DNA from: Ailurus styani
Lineage: Eukaryota > Chordata > Mammalia > Carnivora > Ailuridae
Assembly: GCA_002007465.1 (NCBI GenBank)
Contig: LNAC01000031.1
Coordinates: 1,998,070-2,062,069 of the forward strand
Reading direction: 5' to 3'
Length of the DNA stretch: 64,000 nt
The translations under genes were made by a program, and so were the position numbers. The notes under the pieces were generated by a model that did no database searches, was not told the origin of the DNA, and saw nothing but the letters and a program-made list of their open reading frames with translations. Shown here piece by piece: positions 49,410 through 62,631 of the stretch. Position 1 is the first letter of the stretch, and each line of letters starts with the position of its first letter.

Positions 49410-51090
49410 GTGAAAAATGCTGTCTGTATTTAATTGTGATTGAATTGAATCTGTAGATTGCTTTGAATAGGATAGACATTTGACAGTAGTCTTCCTATCC
49501 ATAAACATGGAATGTCTTTTGTATCCGTGTCATCTTCAGTTTCTTTCATTGTTGTTTTATAGTTTTCAGATTACAGGTCTTTCACCTCCTTGGTTAAGTT
49601 TATCCCTATGAGTTTTATTCTTTTTGGGGAAATTGTAAATGGGGTTGTTTTCTTAATTTGTTTTTCTGATAACTTGTTATTAGTGTATGGAAACCAATTT
49701 CTGTTTGTTCATTTGTTTGTCCTGTGACTTTACTGAATTCATTCTAGTAGTTTTCTCTTTTTTTTGGTGGGGTCTTTAGTGTTTCCTGTATATATGATTA
49801 TGTCATCTGAAAATAGGTGTGCTTTTTCTTTTTCCTTGGCAATTTGGATGCCTTTTCATTTTCTTCTTTCTTTTTTTTCTAATTGCTATGGCTAGAACTT
49901 CCAGTACTACATTGAATAAAGGTGGAAAGAGTGAGTGTCCTTGCCTTGCTCCTGATGTTAGAGGAAAAGCTTTCAGCTTTTCATTATTTAGTATGATGTT
50001 AACTGTGGGCTTGTCATAAATGGATTTTACTGTGTTGAGGTATATTACTTTTATACTCACTTGTTGAGAGTTTTTGTCACAAATGAATGTTGAACTTTCA
50101 AATGCCTTTTTCTGCATCTGTTGAGATGATCATAGAACTTTTATCCTTTTTGTTATTGTGGAGTTATCATGTTGATTGATTGCAAATGTTGAAACACCCT
50201 TGCATCCCTGAGATAAATCCCACTTGATCATGGTGTATGATTCTTTTAATGTATTGTTGAATTTGGTAATATTTTGTATTTTGCATCTATGTTCATCAGG
50301 GATATTTGTGTATAGCTTCTGTTTCGTGGTGTCTTTGCCTTGTTTTGGTGTCAGGATAATGTTGGCCTTGTAAAATGAATTTAGAAGTGAAGCATTTCTT
50401 CCTACTCAGTTTTTTTAAGAATAATTTGAGAAGGATAGGGACTAACACTTACCTAAATATTTTGTAGAATTCACCTCTGAAGCTGTCTGTTCCTAAAATG
50501 TTATTTGTTACGAGTTTTAAAAGTAGTGACTTAATTTCATTTCTTGTATGGGTCTACTCACGTTTTCTAATTTTTTGTGAGTCATTCTTGGAAGGTGGTG
50601 TGTTCATAGAAATTAGTGATTTTTTTCTAGATTTTCCAATTTGTTGGCATGTAATTAATAACTGTAGTAACCTCTCATGATCCTTTGTATTAGTTGTAAG
50701 TTCTTTCATTTTTTAAAAAATTTATTTGGGCTCTCTTTTTTCTTGATGAGTCTGGCTAGCAGTTTATCAATTTTATCTTCTCAATGAATGAGCTTTTAGT
50801 TTCATTGATATTTCTATTATTTTTTTTAATCCTCTATTCTGATCTTTATGATTTCCTTCCTTTTATTAACTGCGAGATTTACCCTTCTCTTCCTGTTTCC
50901 TTTAGGTGAAAGTTAGATAATTTGAGATTTTTCTTGATTTTTGAGGTAGCCTGTCACTATGAACTTAGCACTGCTTTTACTGCATTATAGAGAATTTGCT
51001 AAGTTGTGTTCCCATTTTCATTAGTCTCAAAGTATTTTTGGTTTCCTCACTGACACATTGGTTGTTCAGTTACGTATTGTTTAGTCTACA

Positions 51091-51121
<31 letters not shown>

Positions 51122-51850
51122 ATCTTGTAATTAATTTTTGCTTTCATAATGTTGTCAGAAAATTTCGGTCTTCCACGGGCGCCTGGGTGGCTCAGTGGGT
51201 TAAAGCCTCTGCCTTCGGCTCAGGTCATGATCTCAGGGTCCTGGGATGGAGGCCCTCATCGGGCTCTCTGCTCAGCAGGGAGCCTGCTTTCCCCTCTCTC
51301 TCTGCCTGCCTCTCTGCCTACTTGTGATCTCTCTCTATGTCAAATAAATAAATAAAATCTTTAAAAAATAAAAAAAAAGAAAATTTCGGTCTTCTTGAAT
51401 GTATTCTTGTTTTTTGGCCTACCATGTAATCTGTACTGAAGAATGTTCCACGTACACTTGAAAAATAGGTCTATTTTGAAGTTTAGAATGAAATGTTCTA
51501 TATGTATCTATTAAGTCCATCTGGCCTAAAGAGTCACTTAGGGCCAATGTTTTCTTACTGATGTTCTGTCTGGGTGATTGATGTAAGTGGGTTTTTTTTT
51601 TAAGTCCCCTACTGTTACTGTATTACTGTCAATTTTCCATTTATTAATATTTGCTTCACATACTTAGGTGCTAATTCTACTTTAGTAATTGAGATGATCA
51701 TGGTTGTTTTTTTTTTTTAATATGTTGTTTATGGCAAGTGCAGTTCCTATTTGGTTAATTTGTGTATGGTTTGGTCTTATGTATTCCATCTGGCAGCAGA
51801 GTGTTTACTTTTTCTGGAGTTTGAAGTTTTCATTATTGTAATTTTTAAGA
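49410..51850 (-). mobile_element. Antisense L1, RT and upstream ORF2 region
   Basis: Shows GGAATGTCTTTTGTATCC, TCTTTCACCTCCTTGGTTAAG, ATGTCATCTGAAAATAGG (antisense to the RT active-site region) and ATTTCCATTTATTAAT-type text. The - strand frame at 49803-50117 has DKPTVNIILNNEKLKAFPL and PLFNVVLEVLA of L1 RT, with stops around it. A TG repeat lies at 51098-51119. Split by the SINE at 51174. Confidence 0.85.
51174..51377 (+). repeat. Can-SINE with 17-bp target-site duplication
   Basis: AGAAAATTTCGGTCTTC occurs at 51157-51173 and 51378-51394. Confidence 0.97.
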
Positions 51851-51859
51851 AGTTGGGGA

Positions 51860-53465
51860 GTCATTGAACTGTCGTCCTTGAAGAACTCTCAACTAAAAAA
51901 CTTGGTTCTGTTGCTTTCTTCTTGCTGGAATCTGGTGGGCCTACTTTAATATATGTCAGTTGACCAGACTGGTTTGTTCACTTGCTTTGAACTTCATCGT
52001 AACTGGTGCACATTCCACCTGTGTAGGATGTGTTTAGCACATCCTCCTGGGCTGTTGATGCCCCAGTCTCCATATACATTTACACGCTCCTCATAAGAAA
52101 CACAAACACTTCTGCACTCCAAGCACGCACTTCATATTTTGGGTACAGGAGGCTGTATATCCTATTATCTCGTTGATACTGTCACACATCTTGCTTACTT
52201 GGAGGAGGTAGATTAGTATACTGTATTTTCACCGGAAAATACAGTTTAAATAATGTTGTGAATATGCCTTTTCTATTTGGAAGACAGAAAATGAATGAAA
52301 GGAGAAACAATATGGTGAGCTAGGCAGTCAGATAGTAAGGAACCATGAGCTGCATTTTCTTCTTCTTCTTTTTTAATATCTTAATTACATTCTCTGAGGC
52401 AGGGAGATGCTCCTTAGTACACCTGCAAAGACATTGCTAGAGTTTTTTCCTGCTGTTCCCATAGACGAACTATATTTGCTCAGAAAGGACTGTAGCGATC
52501 TGAGACTATGTTACTCTGCCTGCCTTCAGGCATCAGAATGCTAAATGTTGTGGCTACCACAAAAAGAGAGAGAGAGAGAGAGCGATAACAGGATTCTTAA
52601 GGTTTGTTAAAGTCCCCGTTTCCTGTTTAAGACAATAAAGATCTCTTTGTTAGGTTTTTGGACAGTCACTTAAGTTTCAATCACTGAAAAGTGGGGGGTC
52701 TGGATATAAAGAGCACACGGAGAGAGAAATTTTGACTTCTAAGCATAGACTTCATTGTGATGTGGATTATTTCTTAGTGTTCATTTAGCACCAGCTTAAG
52801 CATCAGTCAGTGGCTTTATCACTGTCATCCGATTTTGTGTGTTTTAGCTGACTTTTTTATTCTGAACCTACATATAAGCACTAAGAGTATGGATTAAAAC
52901 TTTTATTTAAGAAATGATTATGTAGGTTTCCTCCAGCTGGAATGTGTCCCATTTAGTACTTGACCTAGTAGCAATAATTGATTGCCTTAAGTTTGGGTTT
53001 CTTTTTCAAGTTTTGCTACCCTTTGGCATGTTTCTTGCACAAAGAACAAGTTCAGATCTTGTGATGTCTCTTTATAGAACACCCAAGAAAAGGGGATGTA
53101 CAAGTTCCCAAAACCAAAATAATCCTGCCCCCACGTCTTGCCCTCCAGGAGGAAGTTGTAGCCCACACTATCTTAAAAGAACCACAGTGCAGGTCCCATG
53201 TCTGCAAGCCACAAAAACTATTACAAAAGACAGAAATTTGGGATAACAGTGGACCAGTTTCACAGCCACTGACTTATTTGTAATTGCTTTAAGCTTAACA
53301 ATGAAAAACTGTAAGAAAGATGTAGTTTAGAAAATAAGTTTGTGGGCAGGTTGTACCATGTGTGTCCGCAATCCCCAAGGATTTTGCAGAAACACGACCT
53401 CGCTCCCTTTCTTCTGCTCCTGTGTTCTGCAGCTCTTCCAGCAGGTGTCACTATAATCACAGAAC
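51860..53465. other. Intergenic stretch before the RGMB 3' end
   Basis: No recognised repeat apart from a GA run near 52567-52583. No exon is identified. Confidence 0.5.
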
Positions 53466-53469
53466 AAAC

Positions 53470-56148
53470 ATTCCACAGCATGGTATGTAACTTTATTTTT
53501 CTAGCATAATAACTTAAAGTATTTACACACTGCACACTCACTGTTTTACACAGATACTTATTCATATACCTATGAACCACATCTAAAGGTTTCTTTGCAA
53601 AGACTCGACACAGTGGGAATTTCCAAGCATAACAAAGAGAAGGACAAAAAAATGTTTTTGAGGCTTTTAAAGACAGCCACGTGGAGCATCTGTGAAAACC
53701 AGTGTTTTCCCCCAATTTTAAGCTCCCCAGGAGACCTCTGAATAGCTATAGCCTATCCACGTGTTGGTACAACCTGAAACTCTGTGGGCTAAGGATTTAA
53801 AGACGCAAAATGTCCAAGTACTATTTTCTCTAGAAGTTCTAGAAGAGAAAAGGAAAAATAAGCTGGTCCTTCTCTAGAGAAGCATCCTTATTTGTGAGTT
53901 ATCTGTGGGGACTGTAAATATTGTACAGGGACACTGACTGTAAAGGGACAAGAGCCAAATACACTGGTACGAATACTCGTGACAAACGCTTTTAAGTGGC
54001 CTTCCCAGCTCTATGACATGGTCACACAGCCTAAGTGTCTTTCCCCAGCTATTTAGTAGAGGTGGTGGTTTCACTTTCCCTGAAAAGGACGAAGATTCTA
54101 TTAACCATATACACTCTAAAGCCAGATACTGTAGAAAGTCCTATTGCTTTTACTTCACTTTTATACTGTTTGCACAAGAATAGTGGTTATAAGTACTCTA
54201 TTTTTCCTCCTTTGTTCTACTCAATTACATAACAAAGTTACTAGCTAGCACTAGCTTCTGAAGCTGGCACATGGTTCCACAGGTGAACCAAAATGGCCCC
54301 AGTTCAGAGCTGATGGCAGGTAGGCCCCAGTCCAGTTTTTATAAAAGGTTAACCAGTTTAGGTTTCAATTCTCTGGTGTTGCATCTTTATCAAGGAAAAC
54401 AGCAGGATGCCTTTGTGATTTTTCCAGACTTGCCAAGAGGTTTCTGTCATATACCAGAAAATGAGAGGACGGTTGCCCCCTACAGATGGACCCACAGCTC
54501 CATCCTGTGATCGGATGCTAGCTCAGCTCACTAAGAAATAGAATTTCACAAAACAAAATCCTCTTTTCCTGCCAGTTGGGGCCTCTGGCAGTGAGCCTAA
54601 TGAATGGGACATGGCAAAAGGCAGAAATTACCTGGCTATCTAAAACTGAGCACAGTCTGGATCCAAACTGCTGTGGTATTTAAAGTTCAGTAACCTTTTC
54701 TTGCACTTAGCAAAGGTATAAATTGTATCTTTTCCCCTTGGTACCAAACATTTACATAGATACAAGAGAAATTTACCTACCCTAGAACTTACTTCCTCAT
54801 GGTTCTTGCATTTTGTTGGTGGTGCTTTCCTTTTGCAAGGCGATGCCAACAGTGAAAGGGAAGAGGCAAGGAGATACTTTACAGGAATTTTACCAAGGTA
54901 CATGAGCAACTGACTAAATGATATTCACTACAGATGTTAAGAGGGAGAGTATCTGATAAAAAGACCGCGCAGGGAGTAACACAGCTTAGTGAGAATGTCT
55001 GGGTTAACCAGCACTCACTTAGTCACCTACTGGGTCAGGCCAGGAAAGTGTTCCTGTCGTCTAACACCCTGTTCATTCCATCATGCACACAGATACGTCA
55101 GCGACTGTCATGAAGACCGCGATGCAGAGGGCAAGGAAGAGTGGCGAACTTTGTGACTGCAGCAGGGCCTTGATCTGAAGCAAGAATCCAATAAACCCTG
55201 ATGTCTGGGTTCATAAGGTGAGACTGAGGAGGGTTTACTGGGGGGGGGGGGGTGTGGAGACAGGGAACAGGGTGTTTCCAAGTGCAAGCAGCCAAGGACC
55301 AGAAGGCTAAGAACTTGGGCTTGCACAAATCGGAGAGAAAAGCAAGGTGTGATAGATTCAAAAGGGATATGGGATGAGAAAAAGTCAGAGCTCCTGGGGT
55401 CTAGCAAAATGCCTATCGAAAACAGCAGTTTTGTCTGGCTCAACCCCACATATGCTAAGTGCTCAGCTCAAACGATCCTAGTTCATAAAACCGTAGTAAT
55501 AGTCTCCTGCCCTCTGAGAAAGTGACAATGGTGAAGGAGGGCGAGGGTTTCTTTGAGATGTGTTGTTTCACAAGAGCCAAAGTAACTGTCCTGGGGAGTT
55601 GGCTGGCTGTCCACTCTGAATGAGGGCGGGAGGAGGCTACGGACACCCCCCCAGCTCACAGGAAGGATACAGCTCCCCCCAGAAGGCGGCAAGCGAGAGC
55701 TGCACACCCAGCGTGGCAGATCAGTAGCCAAGGGAAAAGGCAGGATCGAAGGGCCAGGAACAGCCACCACCACCGTCACTGGTCATCTTCGACGGGAACG
55801 CTGCGTGTGGTGTCTGTGTATACGTACTCTACGTACTAACCAGGTACACACATAAATATTTAATATATAAAAAATAAAGTGCTTTCTAACAGGTCCCCAG
55901 GCAGGGACATTATAAAATATTTCACAAAACTGCAAAACGAAATCAATCCAATCCAAGAACACTACCTCCAACATACATGAAAACAGTCAAACACAGTATG
56001 TACAATCTGGCGGGTGCCCCAGGACAAACATCCTGTCATATACATGGTATATACATATATACTCTCTTACTCAATATATTATGACAATATATATTTTAAA
56101 ATTCTGTTATAGACAAAAAATAAAAAAAAACAAAACCAAAGACAACCC
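53470..56148 (-). other. RGMB: Probable RGMB 3' UTR (distal end approximate)
   Basis: This block downstream of the RGMB stop contains no SINE or L1, in contrast to the surroundings. On the - strand an AATAAA lies at 53497-53492, suggesting an end near 53470. That gives about 2.7 kb, compatible with a long RGMB 3' UTR as I recall it. ORFs within it on both strands have no recognisable product. A G run of 13 (+ strand, 55240-55252) and TA-rich text near 56040-56090 are present. Confidence 0.5.
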
Positions 56149-56817
56149 CTACAAAAACACAATAAAGATCAAGCATGGGAGTCCGAGACTGACAGCCCAG
56201 TGGCGGCCTCCGTGGGGTGTCCCCTGGCTGCCGCTGGGGAAAATGTGCCAGCGTTCCTTCCGCGGGTGCAGCGCCTCCACGTCCTCCAAGGCACTGTGGG
56301 CGGCGGCGGTGAAGTTGGCATCACCAGTGGTGAGCAGGTCAAAGACACAGGACTGGAAATAGATGTCCTTCACGGGCATCTTCTCGTGGCACTGAGCGTT
56401 GGCAGCCTCCAGTGTGTAGCCCGGCCAGACCGGTGCCAGTGAGGTGCGAGGCACGCTGTGCCCCAGGATGGCAGACACCTGGCCCTGCCCGTCGTCGATG
56501 CGCTCGCTCAGGGGGCAGCCATTGACACACAGCTGCAGGTCCTGACTTTCCTCGTAGGACATAGCCAGGTCCTCGGGCATGCGGATGGCGAGCGTCAGGT
56601 AGCGACCCAGCTGCCTCACGAAGACCGTGGTCCCTATGTAGCGGGCGTGCATCTCCACGTAGCGGCCACTTTCCCTCTCCACGATAAGCAGGCTCTTGGT
56701 GTCGCCCTCCCCTCCGCTGGTGCTGCCATCCACAAAGGCAGCTGGCAGGTCATCGGTCACAGCTTGGTACACTTTCTGATCTGTACACTCCCGGTGAGCT
56801 TTGAAGATGATGGTTAT
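56149..56817 (-). CDS. RGMB: RGMB terminal coding exon (repulsive guidance molecule B, DRAGON)
   Basis: RGMB is a GPI-anchored co-receptor that binds BMP2/4 and neogenin at the cell surface. The exon begins after TTCCCCCTAG (acceptor AG at 56819-56818), starts in phase 0 with ITIIFKAHRECTDQK and ends at TAG 56151-56149, giving 222 codons. Landmarks are DLPAAFVDGSTSGG, YVEMHARYIGTTVFVRQ, RMPEDLAMSYEESQDLQL, CVNGCPLSERIDDGQGQV, an N-glycosylation site in GDANFTAA, ALEDVEALHPRKERWH, and a C-terminal hydrophobic GPI-attachment signal (SLGLPCLIFIVFL). The frame is intact. The upstream exon with the GDPH autocleavage site is not in the window, nor is the signal peptide. The exon is much richer in GC than its surroundings. 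Confidence 0.96.
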   Translation of the reverse strand: MTIIFKAHRECTDQKVYQAVTDDLPAAFVDGSTSGGEGDTKSLLIVERESGRYVEMHARYIGTTVFVRQLGRYLTLAIRMPEDLAMSYEESQDLQLCVNGCPLSERIDDGQGQVSAILGHSVPRTSLAPVWPGYTLEAANAQCHEKMPVKDIYFQSCVFDLLTTGDANFTAAAHSALEDVEALHPRKERWHIFPSGSQGTPHGGRHWAVSLGLPCLIFIVFL

Positions 56818-57740
56818 CTAGGGGGAACACACACAAATTTAAGCCGGCGGGCAAGGACAAAGGTGGTGCTCCCCTCCAGACTGGAGCTGAATGGCCAGAG
56901 GCAGAATCTCTAAACTCAGCCCCCGGGCTCCTGCCTCACAAATGAAAGGTGTCACTAGTAAGGAAAAAGAAGAAGTCATATAGGTTTAGAATAAAAATTT
57001 GATGCGAATCTAGGCAATGCACATGAAGAAAAATTTTTTCTTTACTTTCCTAAGACAGAACTACGTTGTGCTGTTGGGGTAAAGCTAATTCTTACTGATA
57101 ATCTGGTAACTGGTCTTCTTCCCCGAACAGATGAGTGGTGGTATAGCTCCGAGAAAAAAAAAAAGACTATGTAGAAACATCAAGGGGCATAATTAATAAT
57201 ATACCCATCAGAACTGTGATTTCTACAAACTTTCTTCCAAACGCTCGGGAACGAAGCCGAGTTGAGGGGGCCATCCCACCAACAGCCCCGCTCATGTGCC
57301 TCAGCAAAGATTTCTCTAAGTCTCTTAATCCAATGTCTCACATGACTGGCTAATCCCTGTGACTGGGAAATCACTTGGCAAATATAGCTCCCAGGCACTG
57401 GCAGAGAATAAATACCCTCAACCTAGTTACAGCAAATGTTTTCCCCAAACAGCACCACGGCCCTTGAACTTCTCAATTTTTTTCTCAAGCCAACTCTCAA
57501 TTCTCCAAATTAAGCAGAAAAAACTGATACTATAGAAGCTTTCCTTGTGTAAATCCATTTTCCTTCTTTATTTAGAACAATGACAAGACAATGAACCTTC
57601 ACCTCCAAAACACTCTACATCCTCTGGTACACATGATGGAGGGAAGAGGACGGGAGAGAGACGAAGCCTTCTGGGTCACACGAGGTGGGAAGAAAACACT
57701 GAGATTTGTGTGACTGTCAGGAACTGAAGTAATGGCTTTT

Positions 57741-57951
57741 TCTTTTTTTTTTTTTTAAAGATTTTATTTATTCATTTGACACAGAGAGAGAGATTACAAA
57801 CAGGCAGAGAGGCAGCCAGAGAGAGAGGAGAGAGGAGGAAGCAGGCTCCCTGCTGAGCAGAGAGCCCGATGTGGGCCTCGATCCCAGGACCCTGGGATCA
57901 TGACCTGAGCCAAAGGCAGCGGCTTTAATCCACTGAGCCACCCAGGCGCCC
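57741..57951 (-). repeat. Can-SINE in the RGMB intron
   Basis: TTTTTTAAAGATTTTATTTA to CCACCCAGGCGCCC. Antisense on the + strand, so sense relative to RGMB. Confidence 0.94.
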
Positions 57952-60900
57952 TTATTTTTCTTCTTAAAGGAAAAAAAAGTATCGATCAAGGAAGAAGGTA
58001 GGCAGGCCACTCTACAAATTTCCCTGGATAGAGGAAACCTCCTACCTCCTGCAAGGGAACTAATCCAAACAATAGACCCTTGTTACAAAGGCCAGAAAAT
58101 GTCCTGCCTGCCCCCTCCCCACCCCTCTCTACAAGTCCTCACTGCCACCCTCAAGTTTATGTCTGAAGTTTTTTTTTCCTCATCCAGGCCAGCATTTACT
58201 CACACTATTTAATTCCACATGTCCCCACTGGTGTTACCTGACTGGAATTTTCCAGCCATTTCATTTTACTTCAGCCAGTTATAAAGCTAGATCTGAACCA
58301 GCTGCACTGTAGCAACTGGTTAAATTCATATCCGTTGTTTGCAGCTGCAACTCCAAGCCAGACAATATACTATGAAAATGCTTGGTTTTCTCCCTTCCTA
58401 ATTACCCTGACCCACAATTTAATTTCACTACCAGCCTTCTCACATTTCAACACCTTCTTAACAACCCAAAGGAGGTGTACCAGAGATGACTGCAGGAAAT
58501 TTGTTGTGCATCCAACCATAGGACCTTCCCCAGTGAATGGGATTTTGAGTGAGCTATCTAATGGGACTATAAAACAGATTTATTTGGTGGCTCTAAAGAC
58601 AGTTTGACAAGTTTTTTTTTTTTTTTTTTTTAGAGCGAGCTAGGATCCCTTGGAGGTGAAAAGATTAATTCAAGTAAATTCTGCACCTGAAAGAGTTGAA
58701 AGCTAATACAGATGGCTCCAATAAGGGTGAGAAAGACTTTTCATATAATCACTGTCCTCATTTTCAACTGGAGCATTCAAAGACTTTCTAGTCTAAGAAA
58801 CCTCAAATTTAAACTAAATTAACATGATTTGCAAGAATTAAGTACTTTTTTGTTCATCTTAGGGAATAACAACAAGGAATTAGTTTTTGTGAGACAACAA
58901 GACCGATCCAATTCTCAACAAGTTCCCAAATGGGCAAGCACGGCTCCCCACGAGCACGAACGGAATAGTTCCCCGTGCCTCACCAAGCCTAGGGCTTTCA
59001 CTAAGCACGCCAGTTCCAACTCAGGGGTCACTTCAAACACTTCTTGCATGACTGTCCTCTGCTAGGCCTGTGCCACTGACCCCCATAGCTCCAGAAGATC
59101 AAGTAACACTCCAAGCTTGACTTCTGCACCAGGATCCACACTGACCAGAGATCCCAGTTTACTTAACAGATTTTTGTCCAGTTTTCTATGAGTCAATTTT
59201 CTCTTTGAGACAGTGAAGCCAGAATTTCTTTTTGTCTCTCTTCTGGGTGAACTAATTGTCACACAGAGCAAATAAATGTACAGAATTAGCCCTTGCATCA
59301 AAATACTGAGGGTGATAATCTATCTCCAACCATGGAGAGGGGTTTCCTGAGTGGTCCTCTGTCGTTTGAGTATATAGTAAAGAGGTACCTAGAGGTACAA
59401 TCAGTGTAGGTATAGAAAACACTAGGCAACTGTTGTACCTGACTTAACATTCTGTAATGTTAATTTCATTCCTCATACAATTACACTCAAGCTTTTAAAG
59501 GCATTCAGCCAGGCGGGGCCTGAAATTCATTTTCAGAAAAACAAAATCTGTTCATCCTTATTAAGTCTTAAAAAATCAAAACTTAGAATTTTTGGAAATT
59601 CCAAATGTTTTCTATCTAAGCTCTGAGAGCAAAACAGGACATTCAAAACTGTATTGTAATGCTTTCAAACAGATAATTTAGAAACACCAGCCATGCTGCT
59701 TACTTTCCCCTTCCGTGAACTGATCCATATGCTGTAATAACTCACTCTGGCACATCTATTCTATGCCATGCCATTTATTATTGATGAATGGCATTTCTGT
59801 GCATTTAAAACATCAATGCCTTTTGTTAAACCTTTCCCACCAAGTCCCTCTCAACCCCTACCTCAGACAAACTACTCTAGTTCTCTTCATTCATTTTTAA
59901 TGTTTCACTCCCTGAGATCTTTACCACCCACACAAGGTCTATTAGGAAGACAGAGATAGCAGCTACAAATCAACCTTTCCACATGTGACAGGATTTGAGG
60001 TCTGTTGTGAAAAATCAAAGTTTAGAGGCACCTGCCTCTCCTTTCCACCATGAAAAGAAAACGGATTAAGGAAAACCCAGGCACTGCTTTGCCAAGAGAC
60101 AGACGTAACTTCCCGAGGCTCGACAGCTTTGCAAAGTGCTAGGCACAGGTTTTCAAACAGTAGAATTCCCCGAAGGCTGTACACTTAACTACTTGTGCTT
60201 CCTGTATTTTGAAAGAAACAATTATCAGTGTGTAGTCAGGCTACTTGGCGCTGCATGTGCAGGACCTCACCCGGGTCGATATGAACCTGAGGATTCACCA
60301 GAATCCTCCAATTCTAGAACTGGACTGCCAGACCAAGGGGACTCATAGCTCTTGGATTAAAATGGGCCAACAAAGTAACTTGAAATAGTCACAGAAATTT
60401 GGTTGGAACACAGGGAAACACGGTTTTGATAAGCACCTGATTAAAATTCTGCTTGTGGTAAAGGAAGCTAAAATGAATTCTATTTCATATAATTAGCTGA
60501 CATGTCTACTGGATCAGATCCTCTGGGTGCAATTATAGGTTGAAAAAATAGGCACCTCTGGGAGGCTAAGAGAACACTGCTCACAGCCCCATTTCACTCT
60601 TAAACAGGTCAGCGGCATCCAGCCTCCACATTTCAAGTCCCCAAGTGTGAGCAAAAATAAACTACTCCAGCAAGGGTATGTGCTTCCAAAGAAAAAATTC
60701 ACATGGTCTCTCTCTAGGTCTAAAACATCTCATCTTTACTTCTGATGGTCAATTTCCTCTCAGATCAAGAATAAAAAATGTCTACATTTGCCAGAGCAGT
60801 CAGACAAGAAAAAGGAATCATTCCAAATTGGTAATGAATAGGTACAAATTGCAGAAGACACTGATACAACCTCACCAAAAACCCTATTAGAAGAAATCAA

Positions 60901-62206
60901 TCCAGTAAAGTTACAGGACACAAAATTAATAGGTATCTGTTGCCTTTTTATACATTACTAAGAAACAAAGAGTAAGAAAACTATCCTATTTATAATTGCA
61001 TCAAAGTGAGTAACAGACCTAGGGAACACATTTAACCGACTAGGTGACACACCTCTACTCTGAAAACTATAAAACAATGATGGAAGAAATTTAACGCACA
61101 AATAATTAAGATACACATGCTCATGGCCTGGAAGAATACTGTTAAAATGTTTACACTATCCAAAGCAGTATACAAATTAAATGCAATCTCCATCAAAATG
61201 CCAACAGCATTTTTCACAGAACTACAATAAGTAATCCTAAAGTTTGTATGAAATCCCTGAAGACCCTGGATAGCCAAAGCAATCTTAAGAAGAACAAAGC
61301 TGGAGGCATCACAAGCCCTGATTTCAAGCTATAGTACAAAGCTGTAGTAATCAAAACAGTAAGGTACCGGCACAAAAAGAGACACACATGTATATGGAAC
61401 AGAATAGCCCAGAAAGAAACTCATGCTTATATGGTCCATTAATCTGTGACAAAGGAGAACAAGAACATACAATGGTGAAAAAAGTCTCTCCAATAAATGG
61501 TGTTGGGAAAAGCAGACCACTTTCTTACACTGTAAGGATAAAATCAAAATGGATTAAAGACGTAAATATGAGACTGGAGACCCTAAAACTCTTTTAGAAG
61601 AAAACACAGGCAGTAATCTCTTAGGCACTGGACTTACCAACAATCTTCTCTGTAGGTCTCCTCAGGAAAGGAAAACAAAAGCAAAAATAAACTACTGGGA
61701 CTACATCAAACTAAAAAGGTTTTGCATCGTGAAGGAAACCAACAAAACAGCAATCCACTGAATAGGAGAAGATATTTGCAAATGATGTACCTGGTAAGAG
61801 AACAATTTTCAAGATATATAAAGGACACCAAAATAAATCCAATTAAAAAATGGGCAGAGAAAAGGATTTAAACATACAGATTCAACGGGGGTACGTGCAC
61901 TGTGATGTTTATAGCATCATTACTGACAATAGCTAAACTATGGAAACAGCCCGTGTCCAATGACCAATGGATAAAGAAGATGTGGTATATATGTATATAT
62001 TGGAGCTGGAATGTGTTATGCTAAGCAAAGTCAGTCAGAGGAAGACAAATATCATACACTCATACATGGAATTTAAGAAAAATAGATGAATGTGTGGGAA
62101 GGGGAAAAAAGGAGAAGGGGGAGGCAAGCCCTAAGAGACTCTTAACAATAGGGAACAGAATCAGGATTGATGGAGGGAGGTGGGTGGTGGATGGGCTAGA
62201 CAGATG

Positions 62207-62399
62207 ATGGTTTTAATTTATTTGTTAGAGAGAGAGAGAGAGAAAGCGAGCATGTGCAAGCACAAGCAAGGGGAAGGGCAGCCAGAAGGAGAAGCAGGCT
62301 CCCTGAGCAAGGAGACCAATGAGGGACTCAATCCCAGGACCCTGGATCACAACCTGAGGCAAAGGCAGACGCTTAACCAACTGAGCTATTCAAGTGTCC
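62207..62399 (-). repeat. Can-SINE in L1
   Basis: A GA-rich start and GAGCTATTCAAGTGTCCC end, with GATGATGG-like direct repeats on both sides (about 62201 and 62402). Confidence 0.9.
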
Positions 62400-62430
62400 C
62401 TGATGATGGGTATTAAGGATGGTACTTGTG

Positions 62431-62631
62431 GGCGCCTGGGTGGCTCAGTGGGTTAAAGCCTCTGCTTTCAGCTCAGGTCATGATCTCAGCGTCCTGGGAT
62501 CGAGGCCCGCATCGGGCTCTCTGCTCAGCAGGGAGCCTGCTTCCTCCTCTCCCTCTGCCTGCCTCTCTGCCTACTTGAAATCTCTCTCTCTGTGTCAAAT
62601 AAATAAATAAAATCTTAAAAAAAAAAAAAAA
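62431..62631 (+). repeat. Can-SINE in L1
   Basis: GATGGTACTTGTG (62418-62430) and GATGTTACTTGTG (62632-62644) flank a full-length sense element with an A-rich tail. Confidence 0.95.

Noticed and set aside
56200..56913. Two + strand ORFs (80 and 151 codons) opposite RGMB
   Set aside because: They are shadows of the GC-rich RGMB exon. They have no recognised product, and one runs across the splice acceptor into intron.
60136..60348. 70-codon + strand ORF in the RGMB intron
   Set aside because: No recognised motif or splice support, and on the wrong strand for RGMB.
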